From Verrucomicrobiaceae bacterium (GTDB taxonomy: Bacteria; Verrucomicrobiota; Verrucomicrobiia; Verrucomicrobiales; Verrucomicrobiaceae): DNA of 42,665 nt. The notes beneath the pieces are model-generated. The model was not told the DNA's origin and ran no database searches. It worked only from the letters and a program-made list of their open reading frames with translations. This document shows, piece after piece, positions 16,550 to 28,400 of this stretch (positions within the stretch are counted from its first letter, which is position 1; each line of letters starts with the position of its first letter). The stretch spans positions 1 to 42,665 of the forward strand of contig JAIXZA010000183.1 in NCBI GenBank assembly GCA_027489965.1, in the 5' to 3' direction. A program made the position numbers and the translations under genes.

Positions 16550-17251
16550 ATGAAAATCCGGCACATTGCACTCTTGCTGTTCTCAATGCTAGCTCTGCCA
16601 GTTTCAGCACGCAGCATCTCATGGTTTAATGCTGAAGGCGACGTTTTGGTTCAATCCACTGGGCTGGGCGCGAGCTTGGATGCGTCCTTTACCTTTGAGA
16701 TTGGGACCTTTGGCACTTTTATTCCAACGGAACTGAACATGGATGAATGGTCCACTTATTGGAAAGTTTTTGACCGCGCCGTGAGCGGTGATGGCTGGAA
16801 TGGCACGACAGATTATTACACGAGCAGCGCCGACTTTCTCAGTTCAGGGCTATCTAGCAGTGCCATTAGTTCAGCTACCTTTACAGCGGGTGAAACGGCT
16901 TATCTCTGGGTTTATAACGCACTGGATCTAGTCCCGACTTCCGAGTGGGCCTTGGTGCGCGATGTCATGAGTGGTTCATCACCAGCCTGGGTCATTCCCA
17001 CAGCAGATGCAGGCAATCCGAATTCGCTCGACTGGGATCTGCTTGAGGCAAATACTGCCGTCTTTGGGCAAGTGAATGGTTTTGTCGGTGCAGGCAGTTT
17101 TAATCCTATCGGAGATCCTGGCGGCGGCGTCGCCTGGCTACAGACCGCTGCCGTACCGGAGCCTGGGAGCGCGTTGATGGTGCTGATCGCTGCCTTTTCC
17201 ATTTTTGGCAGGCGTAGAAGCTGGGTATCAACGGAACCGCGCTGCCTCTGA
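16550..17251 (+). CDS. PEP-CTERM sorting-signal protein (paralogue 1)
   Basis: 233 residues from the ATG at 16550, 2 bases after the preceding stop; the frame is open further upstream but only this ATG starts a signal peptide (KIRHIALLLFSMLALPVSA). The mature part is rich in Ser, Trp and Gly and has no known catalytic motif. The C-terminus holds the PEP-CTERM signal: VPEPGSA (from about 202), a hydrophobic helix, then GRRRS. Exosortase is expected to cleave such signals during export of matrix or surface proteins. A 10-residue tail after the arginines is slightly unusual. The protein is paralogous to the one at 18707, sharing the SLDAS-F-FE-G-F and YLWVYN patterns. A hairpin terminator follows. 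Confidence 0.85.
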   Translation: MKIRHIALLLFSMLALPVSARSISWFNAEGDVLVQSTGLGASLDASFTFEIGTFGTFIPTELNMDEWSTYWKVFDRAVSGDGWNGTTDYYTSSADFLSSGLSSSAISSATFTAGETAYLWVYNALDLVPTSEWALVRDVMSGSSPAWVIPTADAGNPNSLDWDLLEANTAVFGQVNGFVGAGSFNPIGDPGGGVAWLQTAAVPEPGSALMVLIAAFSIFGRRRSWVSTEPRCL

Positions 17252-17259
17252 AAAAGTCA

Positions 17260-17293
17260 AAACCCGCACGCTGTTGATCAGTCGTGCGGGTTT
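17260..17293. terminator. Terminator between convergent genes
   Basis: A perfect 11-base-pair stem (17260-17270 with 17283-17293) with a 12-base loop. Read on the - strand it is followed by an interrupted T run, so it fits termination of the - strand gene best. It may also end the PEP-CTERM gene on the + strand, where the T tail is short. Confidence 0.8.
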
Positions 17294-17320
17294 GAAGGAA
17301 GACTGTTTACTCAGGGATAA

Positions 17321-18307
17321 TCAGTCATTATCACAATCGCGTTCAGTGGCTTTGAAAGGACTCAAAATGTAGCTGGCGTTCGTGGCGTAAGTTCCTAGAA
17401 GAAGCAGGTTATCATTGTTTAGCATTGCTGCACCCGTGAGATGGGTGATCCTCTTGGTATCTTTTGGGGCACGGATTTGTTGCCATTTTCCTTTTCGGAG
17501 GATGTTGCCAAACCAGTTAGCGCCATATTCGGGATCAGCGGGCAGATCCAAGTCCGAAGAGTCAACGATGACTTCACCTGAATCGAGCAGTGAGATCGGT
17601 ACATTGTAAAGGTTACCAGGGATCGTCGGCAGCACTTTGTAGTGATTTCTTTTGGCGACCAAGAGGACACGGCCAGAGGCATTATCGCCTGCGCCAAGGA
17701 GATGACCGCTGCTATTGATGGAAGCCCAGTAAATGTCTGTTGCAGGAGGATTCGCTGGTAAGGAAAGCGGCGTATAGACACCATCTTTGTAAACAAAGAG
17801 GACCGGGAGCCCCGTTTGGCCATCAACGGACTCCCCAAGGATCTTACCGTCAGAACTCATGGAGCGGATGAAGGTGGTGCCTGTCTGGCTGCCTGGGTAG
17901 ATGAGCTCTGTGACACTGTTTCCCATCCTTGTGTAAGAGTGTGCTGGGCCAGCCGCCTCAAAAGCCACACCTGCGACTAAACCGCGCTGTGTGATGCCGA
18001 CTGGGAAAGAGGCCTCGATCGTGTAGCTGGCCGTATTCGGAAAGCTCATGTCACTGTATCGCTTCCCACGGAGAAGGAAGCCTTTTAACATGCCTGGCGT
18101 GTCGCGGTAGTAGCCAGTGATCCAGCCGCTACTGTTTGCAGCTGTTGGCTGTAGCACATCGGCACCTAGAGGAAGTGTGATGTTGGAAAACTTGAGTTTA
18201 TCGGAGTCACATTTTTTGCGGTCATCATTGTCCGCATAGGCTGGGATGGTGGCGGCGTAGATGAGAGATACAGCGAGGAACTTAGGGAGGTAGAGAGCGG
18301 AGCGCAT
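17321..18307 (-). CDS. Secreted HAF-repeat-like protein
   Basis: 328 residues on the - strand. The signal peptide (LPKFLAVSLIYAATIPAYA) ends near AYA/DND. The mature part consists of beta-rich repeats of about 45 residues of the type 'SSGWITGYYRD...GFLLRGKRYSDM' and 'SSGHLLGAGDNASGRVLLVAK'. They resemble the extracellular HAF repeats known from PEP-CTERM-bearing bacteria and probably form a propeller-like fold. No PEP-CTERM signal is present at the C-terminus (ends ERDCDND). The gene converges on the PEP-CTERM gene at 16550 and shares the hairpin at 17260-17293. It diverges from the gene at 18707 across an AT-rich 399-base region. The function is unknown. Confidence 0.7.
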   Translation of the reverse strand: MRSALYLPKFLAVSLIYAATIPAYADNDDRKKCDSDKLKFSNITLPLGADVLQPTAANSSGWITGYYRDTPGMLKGFLLRGKRYSDMSFPNTASYTIEASFPVGITQRGLVAGVAFEAAGPAHSYTRMGNSVTELIYPGSQTGTTFIRSMSSDGKILGESVDGQTGLPVLFVYKDGVYTPLSLPANPPATDIYWASINSSGHLLGAGDNASGRVLLVAKRNHYKVLPTIPGNLYNVPISLLDSGEVIVDSSDLDLPADPEYGANWFGNILRKGKWQQIRAPKDTKRITHLTGAAMLNNDNLLLLGTYATNASYILSPFKATERDCDND

Positions 18308-18563
18308 ATTGAGGAAGTAAACGTTTAACTCGGGCTAGACTCAGCTGCCTAGTCACCGCCCATGGAAGGATTCCACAGCGATAAAGGTTTATAGTAACTC
18401 AAGAAGAAAATCGTCAAGCAGTGTGTTGCTGCCGATTATGGATTCCGTTGTTTACAAGAACGAATATAAAAAAATCGTCAAAGTCTTGGCAAACGCGCCA
18501 GAAAACAGGGGCCAGGCATCGCCGTTTAAAAAATCGAAAGTGTAGAAATAATGTCAAATATAG

Positions 18564-18593
18564 TTGATATTGATTATCAATAGTTTCTAATAA
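18564..18593 (+). promoter_or_regulatory. Candidate promoter of the PEP-CTERM/giant-protein unit
   Basis: TTGATA (18564-18569; one base from consensus) and TAATAA (18588-18593; weaker) are 18 bases apart. The AT-rich context offers alternatives, so the exact start is uncertain. Confidence 0.35.
18565..18579. promoter_or_regulatory. Fur-box-like palindrome
   Basis: The sequence TGATATT-G-ATTATCA matches the 7-1-7 Fur core (TGATAAT-N-ATTATCA) at 13 of 14 specified positions, with a perfect right half. A perfect 15-base palindrome (18568-18582) overlaps it. It lies over the candidate -35, 128 bases before the ATG at 18707, and could also affect the divergent gene. Confidence 0.55.
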
Positions 18594-18706
18594 TATAAGT
18601 TTACTAAATTTCTGGTTAATTAAATAAAGATGAATTCATTTCTTGAAGAAATTCGATTATACTATATTTTCCATAAATAAAGAAGCCGCTAACACTGACT
18701 TTCACC

Positions 18707-19420
18707 ATGAAACAAAAGAACTCAATTACCACTGTGGCTGCCGCCATACTTTGGTTGTGTGCCATTGCAGCGCCTGTCAGCGCCAGCACAATATTTTGGG
18801 GGTCAAAACAGAATGACACACTCGTGGACAGTGCGGGCAATAGTCTAGATGCCAGCTACCAGTTTGAGTTGGGTTACTTCAATACGTCAAGCGGTTGGGC
18901 ACCCACGTCTCTAAACATTTCTGAATGGGAATCTAGATGGATCATATTTGATAAGGCATCGTTTGGACTTGGTTGGGACCCAACGAATCGTGAAATCAAT
19001 ACCAGCGTTGATCATACCAGCACCTCCGGGTCCACATCGGCCTTTGCAAATCCTGCGAGTGTCTTCACACAGGGAGCAACGGTTTATCTTTGGGTTTATA
19101 ATTCGAAGACTCTAGTGGGAGATGTCGAGTGGGCCTTGCTTTGTGATTCAGATAAAGGGGCCAATGTGTTTCCAGGTGCTTGGGAGTTCCCAGATCCCTC
19201 TCTGCAAAGTGGTGAGTCATTCGACTGGCAGACACGCGATTTAGACACTGCCATCTTAGGTGGCGTGAATGGCGTTCAAGGTCCGGGTGGCTATTCGGTC
19301 GATCCAGGAGTCTTCACGATTCAGACCCATGTCGTGCCAGAACCAGGATCCGCGCTGCTGATCATCATCGCTGGCATGGGCCTCGCGCGCCGCCGTCGTG
19401 CTCAATCACATCTGGTCTGA
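18707..19420 (+). CDS. PEP-CTERM sorting-signal protein (paralogue 2)
   Basis: 237 residues. The signal peptide (TTVAAAILWLCAIAAPVSA) ends at SAS. The C-terminal PEP-CTERM signal is complete: VPEPGSA (from about 210), hydrophobic helix LLIIIAGMGLA, then RRRR and a short tail. The middle is paralogous to the protein at 16550: both have SLDAS-(F/Y)-(T/Q)-FE-(I/L)-G, a W/F-rich block and YLWVYN followed by EWAL. It should be exported by Sec and processed by an exosortase encoded elsewhere. Its stop is 11 bases before the start of the giant gene, so both are probably co-transcribed from the region with the Fur-like box. The molecular role is unknown. Confidence 0.88.
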   Translation: MKQKNSITTVAAAILWLCAIAAPVSASTIFWGSKQNDTLVDSAGNSLDASYQFELGYFNTSSGWAPTSLNISEWESRWIIFDKASFGLGWDPTNREINTSVDHTSTSGSTSAFANPASVFTQGATVYLWVYNSKTLVGDVEWALLCDSDKGANVFPGAWEFPDPSLQSGESFDWQTRDLDTAILGGVNGVQGPGGYSVDPGVFTIQTHVVPEPGSALLIIIAGMGLARRRRAQSHLV

Positions 19421-19431
19421 TTCATTGTCTC

Positions 19432-22400
19432 ATGGCACTGCCAAAAACTAAAACCACTGCAACGCTGCGATCTGGGGTATCCCAGATTTTGGCGTTTGTT
19501 GTGTTAAGTTTTTTGAGCGCAGCAGTCCAGCGGGCAGAAGCTCAGTCTGATTTTGGTGACTACAACGGCTTTGCTTCCGCATCGCAGGCGGTGAATAGCA
19601 TTATCCGGATCGGCACACTGGCAACAGATGGAGAGGCTACCAGTCCTGCCAATGCCACTGCTACAGGGGATGATATCGTCGGGGATGATGAGGACCTAAC
19701 CCTGCCTACCTTCACTGTCGGCACGGCCGCCACGCTGAGTGTTCCTGTTACTATTAGTACCATCACCGCGGCGCGTTTGAATGTCTTCGTGGATTGGAAT
19801 GGGAACAATCTCATGGATACGGGTGAAACGCAGACGGTACAGTCTGTCACCAGCTCAGGCACCAGGACTTTTACGCTTACCCCGCCGGCGGGTTCTGAGG
19901 GCACGCGTTTCATGCGTATACGCTTCACGGAAGGCACCACGGCACCTGCATTCAGCGGTTCGTCGCTATCGCGTGGAGAGGTAGAGGATTACATGTTCAC
20001 GGTTTACGCCACCGACCCGTGCAGCTGCCCAGGCAATCTTTTGACCAATGGCAGTTTCGAGACCAGTGACTTCACTGGCTGGACCCTCACAACAAACGAC
20101 GCTGGTCAAACATCCTTCGCTGGCAGCAATCTGTGGGCCGTGTGCGGCAATCGCTATGCTTATTTTAACCCTACTGCGGGCAACGCCACCGACTTTGTTT
20201 CCTATCACCAGAGCGTGGCCGCCGCGCCAGGCCAAGTCTTCACCTTCGTTGCCTATTCTGGCGTGCATGATAACACCAAAGACCACCAGCTGAGGCTACA
20301 GTTTTTTAACGCATCCAACACATTGCTTTCAGGCGGTCAGATCGTCCAGGTCGATAACGTGACCACACACACCAACCTGCAGCGGTATACTCTCACTGGC
20401 ACAGCCCCCGCTGGCACAGCTACGGCACGCGTCACAGGCTATGTGTCTGGAGTCTGGAGCGGGCTGAGTATTGCGCTAAAACTGGATGCGCTCTGTCTCA
20501 CAGCTACGACGTCACCTGACTGTTTCCGAATCGTAGTTTCCAATTGGAATAACAATATTCTCACTTCATACAACGGTCAGGATGGTGCTTTCCTGAACAC
20601 GTTCTCAAACTCTGCGCAGATCGTCAAGCCGAGCGAGCTAATGGTGCATCCTGATGGTTCGCTGCTTGTCGCCATGGAGCAGCCCGACAATAATATCAAA
20701 AGGTTCAACGGCACCTCGGGGGTTTATCAGAGTATTTTTATCGCTTCGGGTGCACAGGGTATGAATTGGGCCTATTCCACTAGGCGTGGACCCGATGGAT
20801 TGCTCTATGTCGCTTCGCGAAACTCGGGTGAAATTCTTCGTTTTAATGCGCTCACGGGTGCCAATGTTGCGCCTGATCCATTCCTAGCGATTGCCAGCCC
20901 AAGCGGTATAGGCTGGGACAGGTCGGGTAATCTTTACATCGCTAGCGATAGTGGGAACACTCTGAGAAGTTACAGTAGTAGCGGCGTGTTGCAGGGCACA
21001 GTCCAAACTTACGCGAGCAAAACATTGGGCGCGCAGATTGGCCCTGACGGTAACCTCTATGTCCTTGTTGGAAATACTGTCCAGAGAGTGACGCTCCCGG
21101 CGGGCACCACCAGTACCTTCATCAGCTCTATTGCTTCGGTTACGTCACCCACACTCGCACCTGCACTGACTTGGGGGCCAGATGGTAATCTCTACGTCAT
21201 CAATTTCACCGACAGTCGTGTCAGCGTTTACACCGCTAGTGGAGTTCTTGTGCGTCATATCACATCGAATATCAATGGCCCTTGCGGAATAGCTTTCATG
21301 ACATGCGCTGACACGGATTTCGGCGACTTGCCGCATCCCTATTCGACTCTCCTTGAATCCAATGGCGCACGCCATTTCATCGGTGGGCTTAGGCTCGGAA
21401 CTGCTGTTGACTTTGATGGTGATGGCCAACCAACAGCTACAGCCAATGGTGACGACACCGACAGCGACGGTGACGACGAAGACGGTGTGACCATTCCGAC
21501 GCTTACAGTGGGTGCCATGGCCACCGTGGTCGTCAACGCCAGCGCCGCGGCTAAAGTAAACGCCTTCTTTGATTGGAACAACGACGGCGACTTCCTGGAT
21601 GCCAGCGAGGCGATCTCCGAACTCAGCGTCGTCGCTGGTAACAATAACCTGAGCCTTAACGTGCCGACGACGGCGGTACAAGGCAAGCCCATTGGTGCGC
21701 GTTTCCGTCTCAGCAGTGCGGGCGGCCTCAGTTCTATAGGTGGTGCTACGGATGGTGAGGTCGAGGATTACCTCGTCACAGTCGCATGTCCGGCTGTCAC
21801 ACTCAGCCCGACTTCGCTGCCAAATCCGACGTCAGCCACACTCTACAATCAGACGGTGACAGCGGGTGTGGGAACTTACACCTACACAGCGAGTGGAATT
21901 CCGCTTTCGGGCCTCGTCAGTGAATGGTCAGCAAACAACAATAGCTTGGACACTGTAGGTACCAACAATGGAACCATGCAGGGTGGGGGAACTTACACCA
22001 CCGGCAGGGTGGGGCAGGCTTTTAGTTTCGACGGGGTGAATGGTTATGTTTCAGTGCCAGATAGTGCGACTCTAAGGCCTGCGCGGCTAACCGTGGAGGC
22101 ATGGGTGTTCCGCAGTGCCGCCGCCGTGGATTGGTCTACCGTCCTGATGAAAACCACCAGCGATGCTTGGAATGACGGTTATGGACTGGGATATCAAATG
22201 GGCGGGAGCTTTAGTTTCTGGGTGCAAAACTACAGCAGCAATGTTGCAGTTGGCACGCTGCCGTTGAACGCCTGGACGCACGTCGTTGGCACCTATGATG
22301 GGGTGAACGTCAGACTGTACTTCAACGGTGCCCAAGTCTCCTCAGGCACTGCCCCTGCCAGTCTCACCCACTCCACCCAGCCTTTACAGATTGGCCTTGG

Positions 22401-25400
22401 CCAGGGTGGTAGTTACTATTGGAATGGTCGTGTTGACAATCTGTCTATTTATAACCGCGCTTTGAGTGCGGCAGAGGTGCTTTCTCGTTTCACAGAAGTC
22501 CAAAACAACTACCTACCTGCCGGACTTGCGCTCAATTCGAGCACGGGAACGATCTCAGGAACTCCAACAGGCGCTGTGGGCCAGAGTACAAGCTTCAGAA
22601 TCACTGCCGCGACCCCCGCTGAATGCTTGGCGAGCAGAGACTATACCGTTACAGTCGCAGCGGGTGTCACACTGGATTATGGTGACTGGAATGGCAGCGG
22701 TGCTGCGACGGCCACCACCACGAGTACGGTCAATAGCAATCTTCGCCTCGGAGCTACAGCGGATGCCGAGTCCAGCGTCACAGCCAATGCCGCCGCTATC
22801 ACAGATGACACTACCGGCAGTGATGATGAAGACGGCCTCATCATGCTGACGTCCCTCTCACGAGGGGCCACGGTCAATATTCCCGTGACCGTCTTTAACA
22901 ACACGGGGGCCAATGCCTTCCTGGATGCCTGGATCGACTTTGATAACTCCGGTGGATTCACTAACTCAGCGGCTACCTTTGCCGGAACGGGAGAACGCTC
23001 CAAAACACAGATCACTGTGTCCTCGTCAGCTAGTGTGCAGTCGGTCATCGTTAGCTTTGACGTGCCGACCGGAGCCAGCATTGGAACTCAGCGCGGCGTG
23101 CGTTTCCGTCTTAGCAATACCAACGCTCACACGCCGACGAGCACTGGCGCGACGGGAGAGATTGAGGATTATGTTACCAGTATCGCAGCTCCCAAGAACT
23201 GGCTGGTGACCAACAACACCAGCAATAAGATCGAGTGCTACGATCAGAATGGTGTTTGGGTGAATACCTTCAGCTCCGCCGTCATTGCGCCGGTCGGCAT
23301 CGTTCTGGCCAATGATGGTTTCTATTATGTGACCTCCTATCTTTTCCCGAACAGTGATAACACGGCGAAGATCTACAAGCTTGATCCTGTGACCGGGGCT
23401 TTGGTCAGCACCATCGTACTGCCCACCGCTGTTGGACATACGGGCAACTGTCTGTGGGACATTGTGGTGGATCCAGCCAACGGTGATCTCTACACCGGCT
23501 CAGCCACGGCAGGTCTCTGGAAATATGTACCATCAACCAACACCGCCACGCTGCTTTCAAGTAACTTGGGCGTCGGCTTCGCGCTTCAAGGAAATTTTTG
23601 GTATCGCTCAGACTGGAATCATGTGTACCGAACCACCATTGGCGCAGCGCCGAGCACCACGGTCTTCTTTAGCCCATCTCCTACTGGGACGACCAATGGT
23701 GATGGCGCACGTGATGTTCATATTGATGCCGCAGGAAATATCTACGCGGTGGATGCGAAGACTTTCAAAGTGAAGCGATACAACTCGGCAGGCGTGTTCC
23801 TGAATGATTTTGTCACGCTGACTTCCACTCAGCCCGGCAACCCTACCGGCATGGCCTTTGGCAGCGATGGCAATTTCTACCTCTGCGCCCGTCAGGAGAA
23901 TCGAATTTACCGCACTGGCCCCAATGGTGGGGCGACGACCCTCTGGAGCAGTGACAGCCGCTTGAGCAATCCTAAATACATGCTCGAAATCGAAAACAAG
24001 TCGACTACCGACTTTGGCGACTGGAACGGCTCAGGAGCTGCGACGACGACGACGACGAGTACTGTGAACGGCAATCTCCGCATCGGTGCCATTGTCGATG
24101 CTGAACCAAGTGTCACACCGAATGCCACCGCCACCGCTGACGGCGCAGATGAAGACGGTGTCTGGTTTACTCCCTCCGTCACTGTTGGTAGTTACGCTCA
24201 GCTCTCTGTGAAAGCCACGAATAACACGGGCAGTCCTGCTTATCTACACGCATGGATCGACTTTAATAATGACGGCACCTTTGGGGCTGGGGAACAGGTC
24301 GCCACGAACCACCTCGTGCCCAATGGTTCAAACGGCTTTGATCCTGCGGGTCTAAATCCGACAAACTCATTTTACCAGTATTTCCGCCTTCAATATCTCG
24401 TCCCTGCCACGGCCAGTGTCGGCACAGGTCGTGGGGTGCGTGTGCGTTTGACGAATGTGCAGAACACAACGGCCACGGGGGCTTCGGGCTCAGGGGAGAT
24501 CGAGGACTACACGGTCGCTTTCACCGCCACGGCTCCCTGCTATCGTTTCCGGTTTGGGGATGCCAATGGGGACAAGTGGATTGATCCCAATGCCGAAATG
24601 ACACCAGCGGCAAACAATTCCCCCATCTACTGGGATCAGAACAACAACCTAGGCACTCTGCGTGAGGTGGACATGAGCTATAGCCCCAGCAGTCAGCTGT
24701 TTAACTTTGATTGCACCATTGCTCAGATCAATACGACAGGCGTCATCGCCGACAGTATTTGGTTCATGCTAGATACAGGCCCGCTCGGCATGCCGAATGT
24801 GCAGAGGTACGCCATGGTGTACATTGATGGCTTTAATCGAGCCAACCCCAAGGTCACGATCTACGTTGAAAACGCCTCATCCCATTCCAATAGCTGGACT
24901 AGCCCCGGCTTCCTGATGCTTTCGACAGATGCCTCGGGTCCGGTGAATGCTAGCGATGTGAAAGTGCTCTCGGTTACCGAGGACACCGTTGCTAAGACCT
25001 CACGCTTCCGCCTCACGCTGGATACCACACGCATCAATAACCGTGCGGTTTGGCCTGCTGGTTACAATCTAGATGCCGACTGGCGCGGTATTGAAATGCG
25101 CAGCACGGCCGGCCTCTGGCTCACCGTTTCAGATCACACCTCCGCGCCCACTTATGCGGCGGGTAAGATCACGGCGATGAACTACAACTCATCAGGAAAT
25201 TCTGTGAACATCGACGTGCCGCCCATGGGTGATCTGCCGATTTTCACCCAAGCCTGCACGCTGGACTTTGGGGATCATTTCTTTGGCAATGGCAATTCGG
25301 CCTCTCAGACCGCCAGCGTAGACGCTAGGATCGGCACGGCAGCGACCGATGCGGAAGGCGACTATGCGGATTCCGGTGCGTCACTCGACGACACCACCGG

Positions 25401-28400
25401 CACGGATGACGAAGATCTGACCATGCCAATCTTCACTGTAGGCACGGCCACCACGCTGAATGTGCCAGTCACCATCGGCGGCACAGTCACTTCAGCGCGC
25501 CTGAATATCTTCGTGGACTGGAATGGTAACAACATCATGGATACGGGTGAAACCCAGACCGTGCAGTCTGTGACCAGTTCAGGCACCCGCACGTTCTCTC
25601 TGACGCCACCTGCTGGCACAACGGCTGGCACCAAATACTTGCGCATCCGTTTTACTGAAGGTGCTACATCGCCGGCATTCTCTGGCGCGAGTACTCTTCG
25701 TGGTGAGGTGGAAGATTATGCGGTTACAGTGACTGGCACTACCGCTGTGGGGAATCTCGTGTGGTTGGATGCTAATGACAATGGCCGCTTCGACACGGGT
25801 GAAGGCGTGGGCAATGTGGTTGTTCAGCTTTTGGATGCCTCCAATGTTGTACGCAGTTCCACCAGCACAGATGCCGCAGGCCTTTACCAGATCTATGCAG
25901 ATCCAGGCACTTATTATCTGAGGATCCCCGCCAGTGAGTTCGCTAGTGGAAGGCCACTCAATGGCGACTTCTCCCTCGTCGGTAATGGGGCTGACAATGG
26001 ACGTGACGATGACTGGGATGAAAATGGTATCGACGAGGCCAACCCAGCTGTAAATGGCGTCCGCACACCTAACTTTACTCTGGCTGTCGGTGCCGAACCC
26101 ACGACGACTGAAGTGGGGCAGGACAATGCCTGGGATAATGGCACCGCTCCGCGCCCAGCAGATGCCAGTGCGGATCTCACCATGGATTTCGGCTTCGCCC
26201 TTTGTTATCGGGTAAACCTAGCCTTTAACCCCAGCTTTGAGAATCCCGAGACAGCGCCAGCTACCTTCCCTGATACCTTTGCTGGCACTGCGGGCATTTC
26301 GCGGAATGGATTTGTTGATGGCTGGTACAACTTTGCTGCTAGCTGGGGCATTGATCTGGGTGCTTGGGTGAATAATGCAGCCCGCGCGACTGACGGCAGC
26401 CGTTTCTTCTATTTGGGGGCTGGTGATGTCTGTCTGGCCACTAGCGCCGCCACGGGGACAGCAGAGACTTGGGAGATTCCTATCACTTCCGGTAAAACCT
26501 ATACCGTGACCTATGATTGGGCACCCTTTGATCATCTGGACATCAATGCTACAAATGGACGCAGTTCGGGAACTCTTCTGGAGATGGACTTCAAAGATAC
26601 GACCTACACGGACACGCTTTTTGGTGCTTATGGCATCCGGAACTTTACGGATGTGCAGACTGGAGCCGCAGCAGCCAATCCGCGCGCCAATAGCGCTTGG
26701 AGCAACCTCCAGTGGCGGCGTATCCGCACCAAGTTCATCGCTCCGGCGACTCCGACTGGTAAACCCAAGCTCGCTTTCCTGTTTAGCACGGATGGTGCGA
26801 ACGCTAACCTTTCGGACGCTTACAGTAAGATGCTGATCGACAACGTGGTCATTCAGGAATCCTGCGTCACGGACATCTGCGGTGTGGGTAATCTCGTTTT
26901 CCAGGATTGGAACAGTAACGGGCGCTTTGATGCTGGAGAAGGTCAGGATTGGGTGTATGTAGAACTCTACGGTTCTGCCCAGACCCCCGGCGTGGATCTA
27001 CCGCTGCAAGAGCTCATCACCCACAGTGGTGGCAGGTACTACTTCAGTGTGCCCGCCGGGAGTTACAAGGTGCATATCATGGCAGAGAACTTCAGGGCGG
27101 GCGGGGCGCTTGAAGGACGTGCTTCTATCTTGCCCGCTTCCCCTGCTGATGATTCCCTGGATGACAACAACACGACCGGTGATAACGGCCAGGATGCGGC
27201 CAATCTGGCTGTCAATGGGCTCACATCCAACACATTCACACTAACCGTCGATGGTGAACCAACGGGCGAACCCGGCGCCTTCAATACCATCGATGATCTG
27301 GATGACAATAACTCCAACCTCACCGTTGACTTTGGATTTGGTGCGGCAGCGACCGACTATGGGGACTGGAACGGTCTCGGTGCGGCCACGGCTACAACGA
27401 GCAGCATCTCCAGTACGAACATTCGCCTCGGAGCGATCGTGGATGCCGAAAGCGGAGTCACACCAGATACCGCTGCCAGCGCGGATGGTTCTGACGAAGA
27501 TGGTGTGACCATGCCTGCTAGCATCACGCCGGGTGCCAGCGTCACCATTCCAGTGCGAGTGTTTAACAACAACACCGCCAACCGATTCCTGGAGGCCTGG
27601 ATCGACTTCGATGGTAATGGCACCTTCAATGATGTCGATGTTACGACTGCGGGTGGAGAGCGGATTTACAACGCAGCCACTCCAGCCAGCGCCTCGCAGC
27701 AGAGCATCAATATCACCTTCACTGCACCTGCTACGGCTGTGGGTGGCCGCTGGGCAGGGGCACGTTTCCGCATCAGTGACAATGCGGCTACCACACCGAC
27801 AAGCTCCGGTGCCTCGGGTGAAATCGAAGACTACGTCGTCTGCATCAATGCTCCCATGCTCATTGAGTGGGACATGAACACTGGGCATTATGGTGTTCCT
27901 ATTACCCCCAGTTATCTGTCCCCCTGCGTGACGGGTGGTTCTCTGCGCGCATTTGCGACGAGCCCGCTTCCATTCATTAGTGATGACCCACCGGGCGTCA
28001 ACGGCCCCTCCAAAGGCGGCGTCGGGCAAAATGAAGCTGCACCTGGAGAGGGCTTTGCCACCCTCCGCTGCGGTCAGGGCTTCCCATCTGCCTTCGACCC
28101 GGCCATGCAGGTAAGACCTCGCGCAGACCTAACCGCCAAAGTCTCTAAAACATGGTGCCAATTCGTGACGGCAGCTAACATCTCAAGCGGCAGCATCACT
28201 GGCTTTGTCATGGACATCGCCCGCCAAGGCCCCGAATCCCCCACGCATGTCCAGGGCTACCTCACTTGGTATGATGGCACCACCTACCGCACGGCATGGA
28301 CGGCACCTTACGCATTGGAGCCCGTTTATTACACGCCTGTCACCATCACGAACAACCATCCAGCCTGGCGCAAGATCAACCTCGGTGCCTTCAACGCTGG

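Larger units (their letters stand above)
18308..18706. other. AT-rich divergent intergenic region
   Basis: 399 bases with no gene seen. The right half is strongly AT-rich and carries a Fur-box-like palindrome (18565-18579) that overlaps a possible -35. Several AT-rich -10 candidates follow, including TATACT at 18658-18663. It should contain the promoters of the HAF-like gene (leftward) and of the PEP-CTERM/giant-protein unit (rightward). Confidence 0.6.

Noticed and set aside
27241..28029. Antisense open frame of 262 codons
   Set aside because: A shadow of GEVED 6 and its neighbours; composition is unlike other genes here.
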